Assembly: GCA_023137175.1 (NCBI GenBank) | Contig: JAGLPU010000020.1 | Coordinates: 1 to 34,606 of the forward strand | Reading direction: 5' to 3' | DNA from: Candidatus Parcubacteria bacterium | GTDB taxonomy: Bacteria; Patescibacteriota; Minisyncoccia; Minisyncoccales; JAGLPU01 | DNA: 34,606 nt | Part shown: one piece after another, positions 20,457 to 27,666 of the stretch | Layout of the letters: every line of letters starts with the position of its first letter | How positions within the stretch are numbered: position 1 is the first letter of the stretch | Position numbers and translations under genes: made by a program | The notes under the pieces: model-generated | Seen by the model: the letters and a program-made list of their open reading frames with translations, nothing else | Told to the model about the DNA's origin: nothing | Database searches by the model: none

Positions 20457-21014
20457 ATGTCTTATCAAGAAATCATAGATAAAATTAAACCGGAGTGTGA
20501 TAAAGTAGTCAGCTTTTTGGAACAGGAAATGAGCAAGATCCGAACCGGCCGGCCTTCTCCTTCTTTAGTGGAAAATATAGTGGTTGAATGCTTTGATCAA
20601 AACATGCCCTTAAAACAATTAGGAACGATAACTTGTTCCGGAGCAAGAGAACTGGCTATCCAGCCATGGGACAAATCATATGTTGAGGCAATCCAAAAAG
20701 CTATTTCCCGTTCAAATACCGGAGCTTCTTCTGTTTTAGACCAAGATATTGTCAGAGTGAAATTTCCTCCTTTAACCGAAGATTACCGCAAGAGCTTAAT
20801 CCGTGTTTTAGCTGAGAAAAAAGAAGACGCCCGCAACACTATCAGACACCACAGAGAAGAAGCATGGAAGCAAACGCAAACCGGATTTCAGGCCGGAGAG
20901 ATCAGGGAAGATGATAAGTTCAAAGCAAAAGACAAGCTGCAAGAATTGGTTGACGAGTATAATAAGAAAGTTGAAGAGATGTTGAAGAAAAAAGAAGAAG
21001 AAATTCTAGAATAA
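20457..21014 (+). CDS. frr: Ribosome recycling factor
   Basis: This 185-aa factor splits post-termination ribosomes together with EF-G. It has the family N-terminus (MxxVxxFLEQEMSKIRTGRPSPSLVENI-like), ITCSGARELAIQPWDKS, and RVKFPPLTEDYRKSL with the long three-helix-bundle C-terminus (RNTIRHHREEAWKQ). The length equals that of E. coli RRF. It heads a run of genes with gaps of 1-4 nt (rseP, mreB, gatC). No SD before the ATG. Confidence 0.97.
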   Translation: MSYQEIIDKIKPECDKVVSFLEQEMSKIRTGRPSPSLVENIVVECFDQNMPLKQLGTITCSGARELAIQPWDKSYVEAIQKAISRSNTGASSVLDQDIVRVKFPPLTEDYRKSLIRVLAEKKEDARNTIRHHREEAWKQTQTGFQAGEIREDDKFKAKDKLQELVDEYNKKVEEMLKKKEEEILE

Positions 21015-21015
21015 T

Positions 21016-22098
21016 ATGATTTCCATTATTTTTCTAGTTTTTATTTCCATAGTCGGTTTGCTGGCGCTGCACGAATTCGGACATTTCATTACAGCAAAAA
21101 AATTCGGCATAAAAGTTGAAGAGTTCGGCATTGGCTATCCGCCAAGACTCTTTGGCAAAAAATTTGGCGAAACTCTTTATTCGGTAAACTTGCTGCCTTT
21201 TGGCGCTTTTGTCAGTATTCCAAGTATGGAAGGAGGAAAAGGCGATGACCCTAACAGTTTTTGCCAAAAACCCATCTGGCAAAGAGGTTTGGTTCTTTTT
21301 GCCGGCGTAGCCATGTTTTGGTTCATTGCCTGGATTATTTTTTCCGCTATAATGATATTAGGAGTGCCCACGGCCATAGACGATGACGCTCAAGGCAATT
21401 TTAGCAACCCGGAAGTAAAGATCATTGCCGTGGCTCAAGGATCTCCGGCTCAAGAAGCCGGAATCAGTTTGGGCGACACTATTAAAGAGATTTCTGCCGG
21501 GGAAGCGCAATTTTCAATCAATAGAGTTGACGAAGTTCAAGAATTAATTGAAACACATAAGGGAGAAGAAATTACTTTGACTATCCAAAGAGGAGAAGAA
21601 ATAAAAGACATCTCTTTGGTTCCCAGAATCCAGCCGCCTGAAGGAGAAGGGGCGATCGGAATATCCCTATCAAGGGTGGCAATGGTAAAGCACTCTTGGT
21701 GGACAGCTCCTTTCAAGGGAATGGAAGCCACCTATAACACTACTCTGGCGATCATTGACGGTTTTGCCACGGCAATATCAAGAGCTATTGGAGGCCTTCC
21801 CAGCGGAGTCCAGTTTATGGGGCCCATTGGCATTGTTTCCTTAATGGGACAAGTGGCTCAAATAGGCATTATTTACTATTTACAGTTTATCGCCATAATT
21901 TCCATTCATTTGGCTATTTTCAATTTACTGCCTATCCCGGCGATAGACGGAGGAAGAATTTTCTTCTTGGGCATTGAGAAAATGAAAGGCAGCCCTATCA
22001 ATCAAAAGATCGAACAAAAGATCAATAACGGATTCTTTATTCTGCTTATTATCATCATGATTTTAGTAACTTTTAAAGATATTCAAGCATTACTCTGA
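21016..22098 (+). CDS. rseP: Site-2 membrane metalloprotease (RseP family)
   Basis: This 360-aa intramembrane zinc protease cuts membrane-anchored regulators or signal-peptide remnants. The first membrane segment carries the catalytic H19-EFGH23, and the second zinc-ligand motif NLLPIPAIDGGRI occurs near residue 305-317. Between them is one PDZ domain (about 125-220, VAQGSPAQEAGISLGDTIKEI). E. coli RseP has two PDZ domains and about 450 aa. Four membrane segments are likely. It sits between frr and mreB; frr next to rseP also occurs in other bacteria. Confidence 0.93.
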   Translation: MISIIFLVFISIVGLLALHEFGHFITAKKFGIKVEEFGIGYPPRLFGKKFGETLYSVNLLPFGAFVSIPSMEGGKGDDPNSFCQKPIWQRGLVLFAGVAMFWFIAWIIFSAIMILGVPTAIDDDAQGNFSNPEVKIIAVAQGSPAQEAGISLGDTIKEISAGEAQFSINRVDEVQELIETHKGEEITLTIQRGEEIKDISLVPRIQPPEGEGAIGISLSRVAMVKHSWWTAPFKGMEATYNTTLAIIDGFATAISRAIGGLPSGVQFMGPIGIVSLMGQVAQIGIIYYLQFIAIISIHLAIFNLLPIPAIDGGRIFFLGIEKMKGSPINQKIEQKINNGFFILLIIIMILVTFKDIQALL

Positions 22099-22099
22099 T

Positions 22100-23152
22100 A
22101 TGTTTAATAAACTTTTTTCATATTTATCACAAGATATTGCCATTGACTTGGGAACAGCCAACTCCCTGGTTTATGTCCGCGGAGAGGGAATTGTTATTGC
22201 CGAACCTTCAGTTGTGGCTATTAACAAAAAAACAGGCCAGGTTTTGGCCATTGGCAATGAAGCGAAAAAAATGGTTGGCAAAACTCCATCTCATATTGTG
22301 GCGACCCGGCCATTGGTAAAGGGAGTGATCTCTGATTTTGAAGTCACTGAACAGATGTTGAGGTATTTTATTGAGAAAGCGCAAAAAAAGAGATTTCTTA
22401 TCGGGCAGGCTCCAAGAGTGATTATCGGAATTCCTTGCGGCGTGACCGAAGTGGAAAAAAAGGCGGTTCAGGACGCGGCAAAATCAGGCGGAGCCAGAGA
22501 AGTTTTCTTGATTGAACAGCCTATGGCCGCCGCCATCGGCGCGAGGCTGCCGGTTCAGGAAGCAGGAGGCAATTTTATCGTTGACATTGGAGGAGGAACA
22601 ACGGAAGTGGCGGTTATTTCTTTGGGAGGCCTGGTATTGGCAAAAAGCCTGAGAATTGCCGGAGACAAGCTTTCCGAAGATATTATTTATTTCGGACAAG
22701 AAGAATATAAGCTGCTGATAGGTGAAAGAACTGCTGAAAACATAAAAATTAACCTTGGCTCAGCTTATCCGGTAAAACAAAAAAAAGAAATGCCTATGAG
22801 AGGCAGAAATCTAGTTACGGGACTGCCGGAAGAAATCTCAGTTTCTGACGTGGATATCCGCCGAGCCATGGAAAAATCAGTAAAACAGATCGTAAACGCG
22901 ATAAAAGCCACTGTAGAAGAAACCCCTCCCGAACTGCTGGCTGACATTATGTCCAGAGGAATACATCTTGCCGGAGGAGGAGCATTATTAAGGGGATTGG
23001 ATTCTTTGATCTCCAAAGAAACCAAAATTCCCTGCAAGATCATTGACGACCCTTTGACCGCAGTTGCGAGAGGAGCGGGAATGGTTTTAGAGAACATAGA
23101 CGAACTTCACGATGTATTAGTAGAAATAGGAGAGCTGGAGCCTCCAAAATAA
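22100..23152 (+). CDS. mreB: Rod-shape-determining actin MreB (paralogue 2)
   Basis: This 350-aa protein is the more canonical of two MreB copies. IAIDLGTANSLVYVRGEGIVIAEPSVVAI, RPLVKGVISDFEVTEQMLRYFI, FIVDIGGGTTEVAVISLGG, SLRIAGDKLSEDII and LAGGGALLRGLDSLI are all present, as is GMVLENIDELH at the end. It follows rseP by 1 nt and precedes gatC by 4 nt, with no mreC or mreD beside it. Its presence with murA and peptidoglycan-editing genes implies a walled, possibly elongated cell. Confidence 0.95.
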   Translation: MFNKLFSYLSQDIAIDLGTANSLVYVRGEGIVIAEPSVVAINKKTGQVLAIGNEAKKMVGKTPSHIVATRPLVKGVISDFEVTEQMLRYFIEKAQKKRFLIGQAPRVIIGIPCGVTEVEKKAVQDAAKSGGAREVFLIEQPMAAAIGARLPVQEAGGNFIVDIGGGTTEVAVISLGGLVLAKSLRIAGDKLSEDIIYFGQEEYKLLIGERTAENIKINLGSAYPVKQKKEMPMRGRNLVTGLPEEISVSDVDIRRAMEKSVKQIVNAIKATVEETPPELLADIMSRGIHLAGGGALLRGLDSLISKETKIPCKIIDDPLTAVARGAGMVLENIDELHDVLVEIGELEPPK

Positions 23153-23156
23153 AAAT

Positions 23157-23438
23157 ATGATCAATAAAGAAGAAGTTAAACATATAGCCGAATTAGCCAG
23201 ACTGGGCTTGAATGAAGAAGAAATAAAAACAATGGAAAAAGAACTTTCCTCTATTTTGGATTATATGGAAACACTCAAAAAAGTTGATGCCGAAGACAGC
23301 GCTATCACCAATTATTCAAAGTTGATTGAAAACACCATGAGAGAAGATAAAATAAAAACAACGGAAAACAACGCTCAATTAATGGGCGCTGTTCCGGAAA
23401 TGGAAAAAGGATTTATTAAAGTTAAAACAGTATTATGA
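23157..23438 (+). CDS. gatC: Asp/Glu-tRNA amidotransferase subunit C
   Basis: This 93-aa subunit wraps around GatA and stabilises the GatCAB complex that converts Glu-tRNA-Gln and Asp-tRNA-Asn to the amidated forms. Family features are a MINKEEVKHIAELARLGLNEEE start, a helix SSILDYMETLKKVD, and a C-terminal tail including the MREDK stretch. It overlaps gatA by 4 nt (ATGA). Confidence 0.92.
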   Translation: MINKEEVKHIAELARLGLNEEEIKTMEKELSSILDYMETLKKVDAEDSAITNYSKLIENTMREDKIKTTENNAQLMGAVPEMEKGFIKVKTVL

Positions 23439-24859
23439 AACTGTCTAAACTTGATATCAACCAACTTCATCAGGGATTAGTTAAAAAAGAATTCTCCAGC
23501 CAGGAGATCACTAAAGATTTTTTGGAACAAATTGAGAAAAAGAACAAAGAAATCTTTGCTTATTTAAGCGTGCATAAAGAATCTGCTTTGGCTCAAGCTG
23601 AAAAGGTGGATGCTTTAATCGCTGAGAAAAAAGAAATCCCTTTATTGGCAGGTATCCCGACGGCAATGAAAGACATTATTATGATTGAAGGAGAAAAATG
23701 CACTGCGGCTTCAAAAATATTGGCTGACTATACTGCCTCTTTTGACGCCACTGTTATTAAGAAACTGAAAGAACAAGGCGCAGTAATCTTAGGCAAAACC
23801 AATATGGATGAATTTGCCATGGGTTCTTCAACTGAAAATTCCGCGTTTGGAATCACTCGCAATCCTTGCGACACTGAAAGAGTCCCGGGAGGCTCGTCCG
23901 GAGGCTCGGCAGCGGCCGTGGCGGCTGACATGTGTGTCTATTCCTTAGGCTCAGACACAGGGGGTTCCATTCGCTTGCCGGCCTCATTTTGCGGAACAGT
24001 GGGTTTAAAGCCCACTTACGGAAGAATTTCCCGTTATGGATTAATGGCTTTTGCTTCTTCTTTGGATCAAATCGGACCTTTAACCAAAACAGTGGCAGAC
24101 GCTAAAATCGTTTATGACGCGATCAAAGGAAAAGATCCTTTGGATTCAACTTCAGTGGAAGTAAAAGATGAAGATAAGAAGATAAGCGTTAAAGGATTGA
24201 AAATAGGAGTGCCTAAAGAATATTTTGTTAAAGGAATGGACCCGGAAGTTGAAAAGGTAATTAGAGAAACAATTAAAAAATATGAACAAGAAGGAGCGAT
24301 CATTGAAGAAATAAGCTTACCCAGCACTTCTTACGCTCTGCCGGTTTATTATATTATCGCCACCTCGGAAGCCAGCTCCAATTTAGCCAGATACGACGGT
24401 ATCAAATACGGATTTTCTAAAACAAAAGACAGCAAAAGCTTATTGGATGTTTATTTGCAAAGCAGGGAAGAGGGAATGGGCGAAGAGGTCAGGAGAAGAA
24501 TCATGCTGGGAACATATGTTTTGTCAGCCGGCTATTATGACGCTTACTATATTAAAGCTCAAAAATTAAGAAATATCATTAAACGGGACTTTGCCCAAGC
24601 TTTTGAAAAAGTTGATGTTATTTTTACTCCGGTCTCTCCGACAGTCGCTTTTAAGATCGGCGATAAAATCGCTGATCCTTTATCAATGTATTTGGGTGAT
24701 ATTTACACCATTTCTGTTAATCTTGCCGGCTTGCCGGCAATGTCTACCCCTTGCGGTAAAGCTCACAACCTTCCGGTGGGACTTCAGATTATCGGTCCGG
24801 AATTTTCGGAAAACAAAATATTTAGCGTTGGACAAATATTAGAAAACTATGGACATTAA
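23435..24859 (+). CDS. gatA: Asp/Glu-tRNA amidotransferase subunit A
   Basis: This 474-aa amidase-signature enzyme releases ammonia from glutamine for tRNA-dependent amidation. It has the catalytic lysine in GIPTAMKDII (residues about 74-83), the glycine- and serine-rich VPGGSSGGSAAAVAADM, the GSDTGGSIRLPASFCG segment with the cis-Ser and nucleophilic Ser, GLKPTYGRISRYGLMAFASSLDQIGP, and a C-terminal NLAGLPAMSTPCG. The length is normal for GatA. gatB is not in the window. Its end overlaps the next gene by 11 nt. Confidence 0.96.
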   Translation: MKLSKLDINQLHQGLVKKEFSSQEITKDFLEQIEKKNKEIFAYLSVHKESALAQAEKVDALIAEKKEIPLLAGIPTAMKDIIMIEGEKCTAASKILADYTASFDATVIKKLKEQGAVILGKTNMDEFAMGSSTENSAFGITRNPCDTERVPGGSSGGSAAAVAADMCVYSLGSDTGGSIRLPASFCGTVGLKPTYGRISRYGLMAFASSLDQIGPLTKTVADAKIVYDAIKGKDPLDSTSVEVKDEDKKISVKGLKIGVPKEYFVKGMDPEVEKVIRETIKKYEQEGAIIEEISLPSTSYALPVYYIIATSEASSNLARYDGIKYGFSKTKDSKSLLDVYLQSREEGMGEEVRRRIMLGTYVLSAGYYDAYYIKAQKLRNIIKRDFAQAFEKVDVIFTPVSPTVAFKIGDKIADPLSMYLGDIYTISVNLAGLPAMSTPCGKAHNLPVGLQIIGPEFSENKIFSVGQILENYGH

Positions 24860-25367
24860 TCCTATAATTTCATATATAATTTCGCCTGAGCTGCAGGAAA
24901 CTCTATACCCTCTTAAAGTCGCTTCTTTTATTGTTGTTTTCTTTTTCTTAGGTTTTATCACTTGGGCTGTCTTTAAGACAATGTGGATTAAGTTCCATAT
25001 ACTTTTTGATCTGGTGGAATTTTTGACTATGCGCCCTTACGGAGTTAAAAAAGTTAATAAAATATGGAATAGAGCGGCTGAAAAAGTTAGAAGAAACGAC
25101 CAAAGAGAATACAAGCACGCGTTGGTTGATCTGGATAAAACTTTGGATTCTATTTTAAGAAAATCAGGGAATAAAGGAAAAAATCTGGAAGAAAGATTGA
25201 GCCAGCTCACGGAAGGAGGATTTCCTCCTTTGCTGCGAATATTGGAAGCTCATAAAATCTGTGAAGAAATCAAAACCGACCTTTATTACGATCTTGAGCC
25301 GGAAGAAGCAGAAAAAATGCTCGCTGCTTACAAGGAAGCGTTTTTGTGTTTACACGCTTTTAATTGA
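24849..25367 (+). CDS. Hypothetical membrane-anchored protein
   Basis: I do not recognise this 172-aa protein. A hydrophobic stretch (about residues 22-47, VASFIVVFFFLGFITWAVFKTMW) gives one membrane anchor, followed by a basic segment (MRPYGVKKVNKIWNRAAEKVRRNDQREY) and a helical C-terminal domain (LVDLDKTLDSILRKSG, RILEAHKICEEIKTDLYYDLEPEEAEKMLAAY). It overlaps the end of gatA by 11 nt and is probably co-translated with it. Its TGA stop is part of the -35 box of the next promoter. Confidence 0.75.
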   Translation: MDINPIISYIISPELQETLYPLKVASFIVVFFFLGFITWAVFKTMWIKFHILFDLVEFLTMRPYGVKKVNKIWNRAAEKVRRNDQREYKHALVDLDKTLDSILRKSGNKGKNLEERLSQLTEGGFPPLLRILEAHKICEEIKTDLYYDLEPEEAEKMLAAYKEAFLCLHAFN

Positions 25368-25392
25368 CATTTTCTCATTATCGTACTAAAAT
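25364..25392 (+). promoter_or_regulatory. Promoter of the 25440 gene
   Basis: TTGACA (25364-25369) contains the TGA stop of the preceding gene. A 17-nt spacer and TAAAAT (25387-25392) follow. The predicted start is at about 25399. Confidence 0.7.
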
Positions 25393-25397
25393 AAAGA

Positions 25398-25433
25398 ATG
25401 CTCTTTAAAAAGAGTTATAAGATTAAGAGGTGA
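25398..25433 (+). other. Possible 11-codon leader ORF (MLFKKSYKIKR)
   Basis: The ATG coincides with the predicted transcription start. Five of its eleven codons are Lys or Arg. Its TGA (25431-25433) is the end of the SD word GAGGTGA of the main gene, so a terminating ribosome would be placed for reinitiation at 25440. The leader also holds a short hairpin (CTCTTT/AAAGAG). Confidence 0.35.
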
Positions 25434-25439
25434 TGACCG

Positions 25440-25862
25440 ATGGTTGGAGAAGATGGCACTTACAAAATAGGAGATTTCGATCCGGACTTAATGAGACTTC
25501 TAAACAACATAGAACAAGAAATTTCCAAAATGGAAGTGTATGAAGTAAATCCGGAAAGATTAAGAAGCCTATATTCCATATACGGAGAAGGTGGAATAAT
25601 GCTTGGCGTACCAATAAGATACATAAGAGACGACATTAATCTGAAAGAGGGTTACGAAATTCTTGACCAAAAACGTAAGCGCGTAGAGGAAAAAATTCCT
25701 GAAGGAATACCATTCCAGGCAAGATTGAAAATAGAAGATGTTACGCAAAGCGCCTACGAAGAAGCTGTCCAAGGATTGGAAGAAATACATAAAGACAAAG
25801 AAGCGGCAAAACAACGGGCTGAAGATATAAATAAAATGGAACAATTCGTGCCCTATGTTTAA
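25440..25862 (+). CDS. Hypothetical protein
   Basis: I do not recognise this 140-aa soluble protein. It has an acidic N-terminus (MVGEDGTYKIGDFDPDLM), a helix (RLLNNIEQEISKMEVYEV), a short beta-rich centre (GGIMLGVPIRYIRDDINL) and a long charged C-terminal helix (AYEEAVQGLEEIHKDKEAAKQRAEDINKM). The ATG follows a strong SD (AGAGGTGAT) by a normal distance. It is a stand-alone cassette of the same build as those at 10904-15803, with its own promoter and terminator, located just before the tRNA genes. Confidence 0.7.
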   Translation: MVGEDGTYKIGDFDPDLMRLLNNIEQEISKMEVYEVNPERLRSLYSIYGEGGIMLGVPIRYIRDDINLKEGYEILDQKRKRVEEKIPEGIPFQARLKIEDVTQSAYEEAVQGLEEIHKDKEAAKQRAEDINKMEQFVPYV

Positions 25863-25869
25863 ATTATAT

Positions 25870-25896
25870 TGACGGAAATTTTCCGTCATTTTTTTT
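25870..25896 (+). terminator. Terminator of the 25440 gene
   Basis: TGACGGAA pairs with TTCCGTCA (25870-25888), then eight T. Confidence 0.9.
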
Positions 25897-25902
25897 GAAA
25901 AC

Positions 25903-25931
25903 TTGCTTTTATTCTACTTTTAGATTAAAAT
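25903..25931 (+). promoter_or_regulatory. Possible promoter of the tRNA operon
   Basis: TTGCTT (25903-25908), 17 nt, TAAAAT (25926-25931). The usual +1 would fall on the first base of the initiator tRNA at 25938. An alternative TTGAAA (25895-25900) with TTTTAG would start about 8 nt earlier. Confidence 0.35.
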
Positions 25932-25937
25932 AATCAC

Positions 25938-26008
25938 AGCGCCGTGGAGGAGTAGTACCTCGTGGGTCTCATAAGCCCAAGGCCCTCGTGCAATTCGGGG
26001 CGGCGCAA
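25938..26008 (+). tRNA. tRNA-fMet (CAT), initiator
   Basis: A complete cloverleaf with anticodon CAT at 25970-25972. Initiator marks are visible: the first pair is a mismatch (A1 against A72), positions 11:24 are A-T, and the anticodon stem has G29-C41 and G30-C40. The third pair of the usual GGG/CCC set is U31-G39. The elbow is unusual: the D loop is AGTAGTA with only one G where GG is expected, and the T loop reads TGCAATT with G at position 55. CCA is not encoded. Confidence 0.9.
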
Positions 26009-26023
26009 CAAGCAGTGTTTTTA

Positions 26024-26096
26024 GCCGGTGTAGCTCAGCGGTTAGAGCAGAGTCTTCATAAGGCTAAGGTCGTAGGTTCGACTCCTACCATCGGCA
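26024..26096 (+). tRNA. tRNA-Met (CAT), probably elongator
   Basis: A 73-nt cloverleaf with a normal D loop (AGCGGTTA) and T loop (TTCGACT), acceptor GCCGGTG pairing with CATCGGC, and A73. The anticodon loop is TTCATAA. The anticodon CAT allows elongator Met or lysidine-modified Ile; the acceptor pairs 4-6 are not the C-G run of E. coli tRNA-Ile2, which favours Met. There is one G-A mismatch at 27:43. CCA is not encoded. Confidence 0.88.
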
Positions 26097-26111
26097 CAAA
26101 TCTTATATTAT

Positions 26112-26185
26112 GCAGCGGTAGCTTAGTGGTTTAAAGCGCCTCCCTGTCACGGAGGAGATCGTGGGTTCAAATCCCATTCGCTGCG
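26112..26185 (+). tRNA. tRNA-Asp (GTC)
   Basis: Acceptor GCAGCGG pairs with TCGCTGC, and the discriminator is G73 as expected for Asp. Anticodon stem CCTCC/GGAGG with loop CTGTCAC; T loop TTCAAAT. CCA is not encoded. Confidence 0.94.
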
Positions 26186-26191
26186 CAAAAT

Positions 26192-26222
26192 AAAAACTAG
26201 CGTCATTTAGACGCTAGTTTTT
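26192..26222 (+). terminator. Terminator of the tRNA operon
   Basis: AAAAACTAGCGTC (26192-26204) pairs perfectly with GACGCTAGTTTTT (26210-26222) around a 5-nt loop. The symmetric A and T runs could let it work on both strands. Confidence 0.88.
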
Positions 26223-26257
26223 AATCTTTTACCTGTCTATAAAAATACCTGAATTTA

Positions 26258-26266
26258 TGTTAAAAT
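26258..26266 (+). promoter_or_regulatory. Possible extended -10 of the transpeptidase fusion gene
   Basis: TG-T-TAAAAT, with a predicted start near 26273, 5 nt before the chosen ATG. No good -35 is visible at 16-18 nt. Confidence 0.3.
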
Positions 26267-26277
26267 ATTCTATAAGC

Positions 26278-27666
26278 ATGAAAAAATTCGGAATTGTTTT
26301 TACATTATCAATCTTTTTTATTTCAGCCTGTTTTTATTTGGCTTCTTTTTTTATCCCCAGAACGGCTATGGTTGAAACTATTCCGGATATTTATGCCGGT
26401 GATTTGGTAAATTTAACAGTAAACCAAGAAGAACCTGAGCGAAACTCCGTTTACCTGAAAACCATTCCTGACTTAAAAAAAGACTTTATTCTGGAGAAAA
26501 AAGACTTTTTGGAAATAAACCTGGACAAAATGGAGGTGCGAGTGTATCAAAAAGGGGAAATCATTAAACAGGTGGAGATTTACAAGAAAGGTAATGTCGA
26601 CAGCTGGGGAGGAACAGCCTCGGGACACTATGAAGTGCTGAGAAAGATTAGAACAGCTTGGTCAGCTGTTTCAGAAGTGTATATGCCTTATGCTCTTCAT
26701 TTTTACGGCAAATACTATATTCATGGCGAATCTTACTACCCGAATGGCAGTAAGCTTATTTCTTCGGTGTCAGGAGGCTGTATCAGGCTTTTGGACAAAG
26801 ATGCCAAGGAAATATATGGACTGGTTGACAAAGGAATGGCCGTTTTGGTCATAGACAAAGAAAACAGCAAATACGAACACCAGCCCTCAGAAGAGCTTCC
26901 GAGTATAATGGCTAAGAGCTGGCTTGCGGCTGATTTAGGTTCCGGTTTCGTTTTTGGCTCCGCAAGTTCGACTGAACAATATTCAATCGCTTCTTTGACT
27001 AAGTTGATGACCGCCATAACAGTGGTTGAAAAGATAAGCTTAGATAAAACCATTTGGGCAAGCAAGCAAATGTTGGAAGCTTATGGCTCCACTGAAAAAC
27101 TGACTGCCGGAAGCAGATACGGAGTAGTTGAGCTGCTTTATCCCTTTTTAATAGAATCCAGCAATGATGCCGGAGAAATTTTAGCCGGCTATTTGGGAAG
27201 AGAAAATACTATCGCGTTAATGAATGAAAAAGCAGAAGCAATTTTGATGGAAAAAACTGATTTTGCCTGTCCCAGCGGCTTTGATTTGAACAATATCTCC
27301 ACTTCTCAAGACCTTTTCCAATTAGCCAGATACATATTTAACAACCGTCCTCCTCTTTTAGCGATCAGCAAAGGAGAATCCGTTCCCATTTTTGGCTCCA
27401 ACCGCTTTAAAAACGAAGGATTATGGAATAAAAATCTTTTTACTTCCGACCCTAATTTTGTCGGCGGGAAAACAGGCTACTTGCCGGAGATAAAAAACAA
27501 CGGGCTTTTCATTTTTCGTTTCCTTGACGAAAATGAAGAAGAAAAAAACATAGTAATTGTTGTTTTAAACTCAAAAGACAGCAAAGGAGACACTCAAAAA
27601 ATTTATCGCTGGCTAATGGAAAATTATTCATTATCGCCGGCAGTCCCAATCAATGAACAAGAATAA
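26278..27666 (+). CDS. L,D-transpeptidase / D,D-carboxypeptidase fusion
   Basis: This 462-aa exported protein has one N-terminal membrane anchor or signal (residues 4-26) and two peptidoglycan-modifying domains. The first (about 75-195) is a YkuD L,D-transpeptidase with H149 in YIHGES and the catalytic S-G-G-C168-I-R motif. The second (about 205-450) is a peptidase S11/PBP domain with S239-x-x-K242, S294-S-N296 and K398-T-G. The second removes the terminal D-Ala of pentapeptides and the first crosslinks the resulting tetrapeptides, so one chain could run two successive steps. I use the ATG at 26278 because the anchor starts there and the ATG at 26257 lies inside the likely -10. It overlaps the next gene by 14 nt. 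Confidence 0.9.
   Translation: MKKFGIVFTLSIFFISACFYLASFFIPRTAMVETIPDIYAGDLVNLTVNQEEPERNSVYLKTIPDLKKDFILEKKDFLEINLDKMEVRVYQKGEIIKQVEIYKKGNVDSWGGTASGHYEVLRKIRTAWSAVSEVYMPYALHFYGKYYIHGESYYPNGSKLISSVSGGCIRLLDKDAKEIYGLVDKGMAVLVIDKENSKYEHQPSEELPSIMAKSWLAADLGSGFVFGSASSTEQYSIASLTKLMTAITVVEKISLDKTIWASKQMLEAYGSTEKLTAGSRYGVVELLYPFLIESSNDAGEILAGYLGRENTIALMNEKAEAILMEKTDFACPSGFDLNNISTSQDLFQLARYIFNNRPPLLAISKGESVPIFGSNRFKNEGLWNKNLFTSDPNFVGGKTGYLPEIKNNGLFIFRFLDENEEEKNIVIVVLNSKDSKGDTQKIYRWLMENYSLSPAVPINEQE

Noticed and set aside
26024-26096. tRNA-Ile with lysidine-modified CAT
   Set aside because: Acceptor pairs 4-6 lack the C-G run seen in E. coli tRNA-Ile2; elongator Met is more likely, though not proven.
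26257-26277. Earlier ATG of the transpeptidase fusion
   Set aside because: This ATG is part of the probable extended -10 sequence; the signal or anchor sequence begins naturally at 26278.
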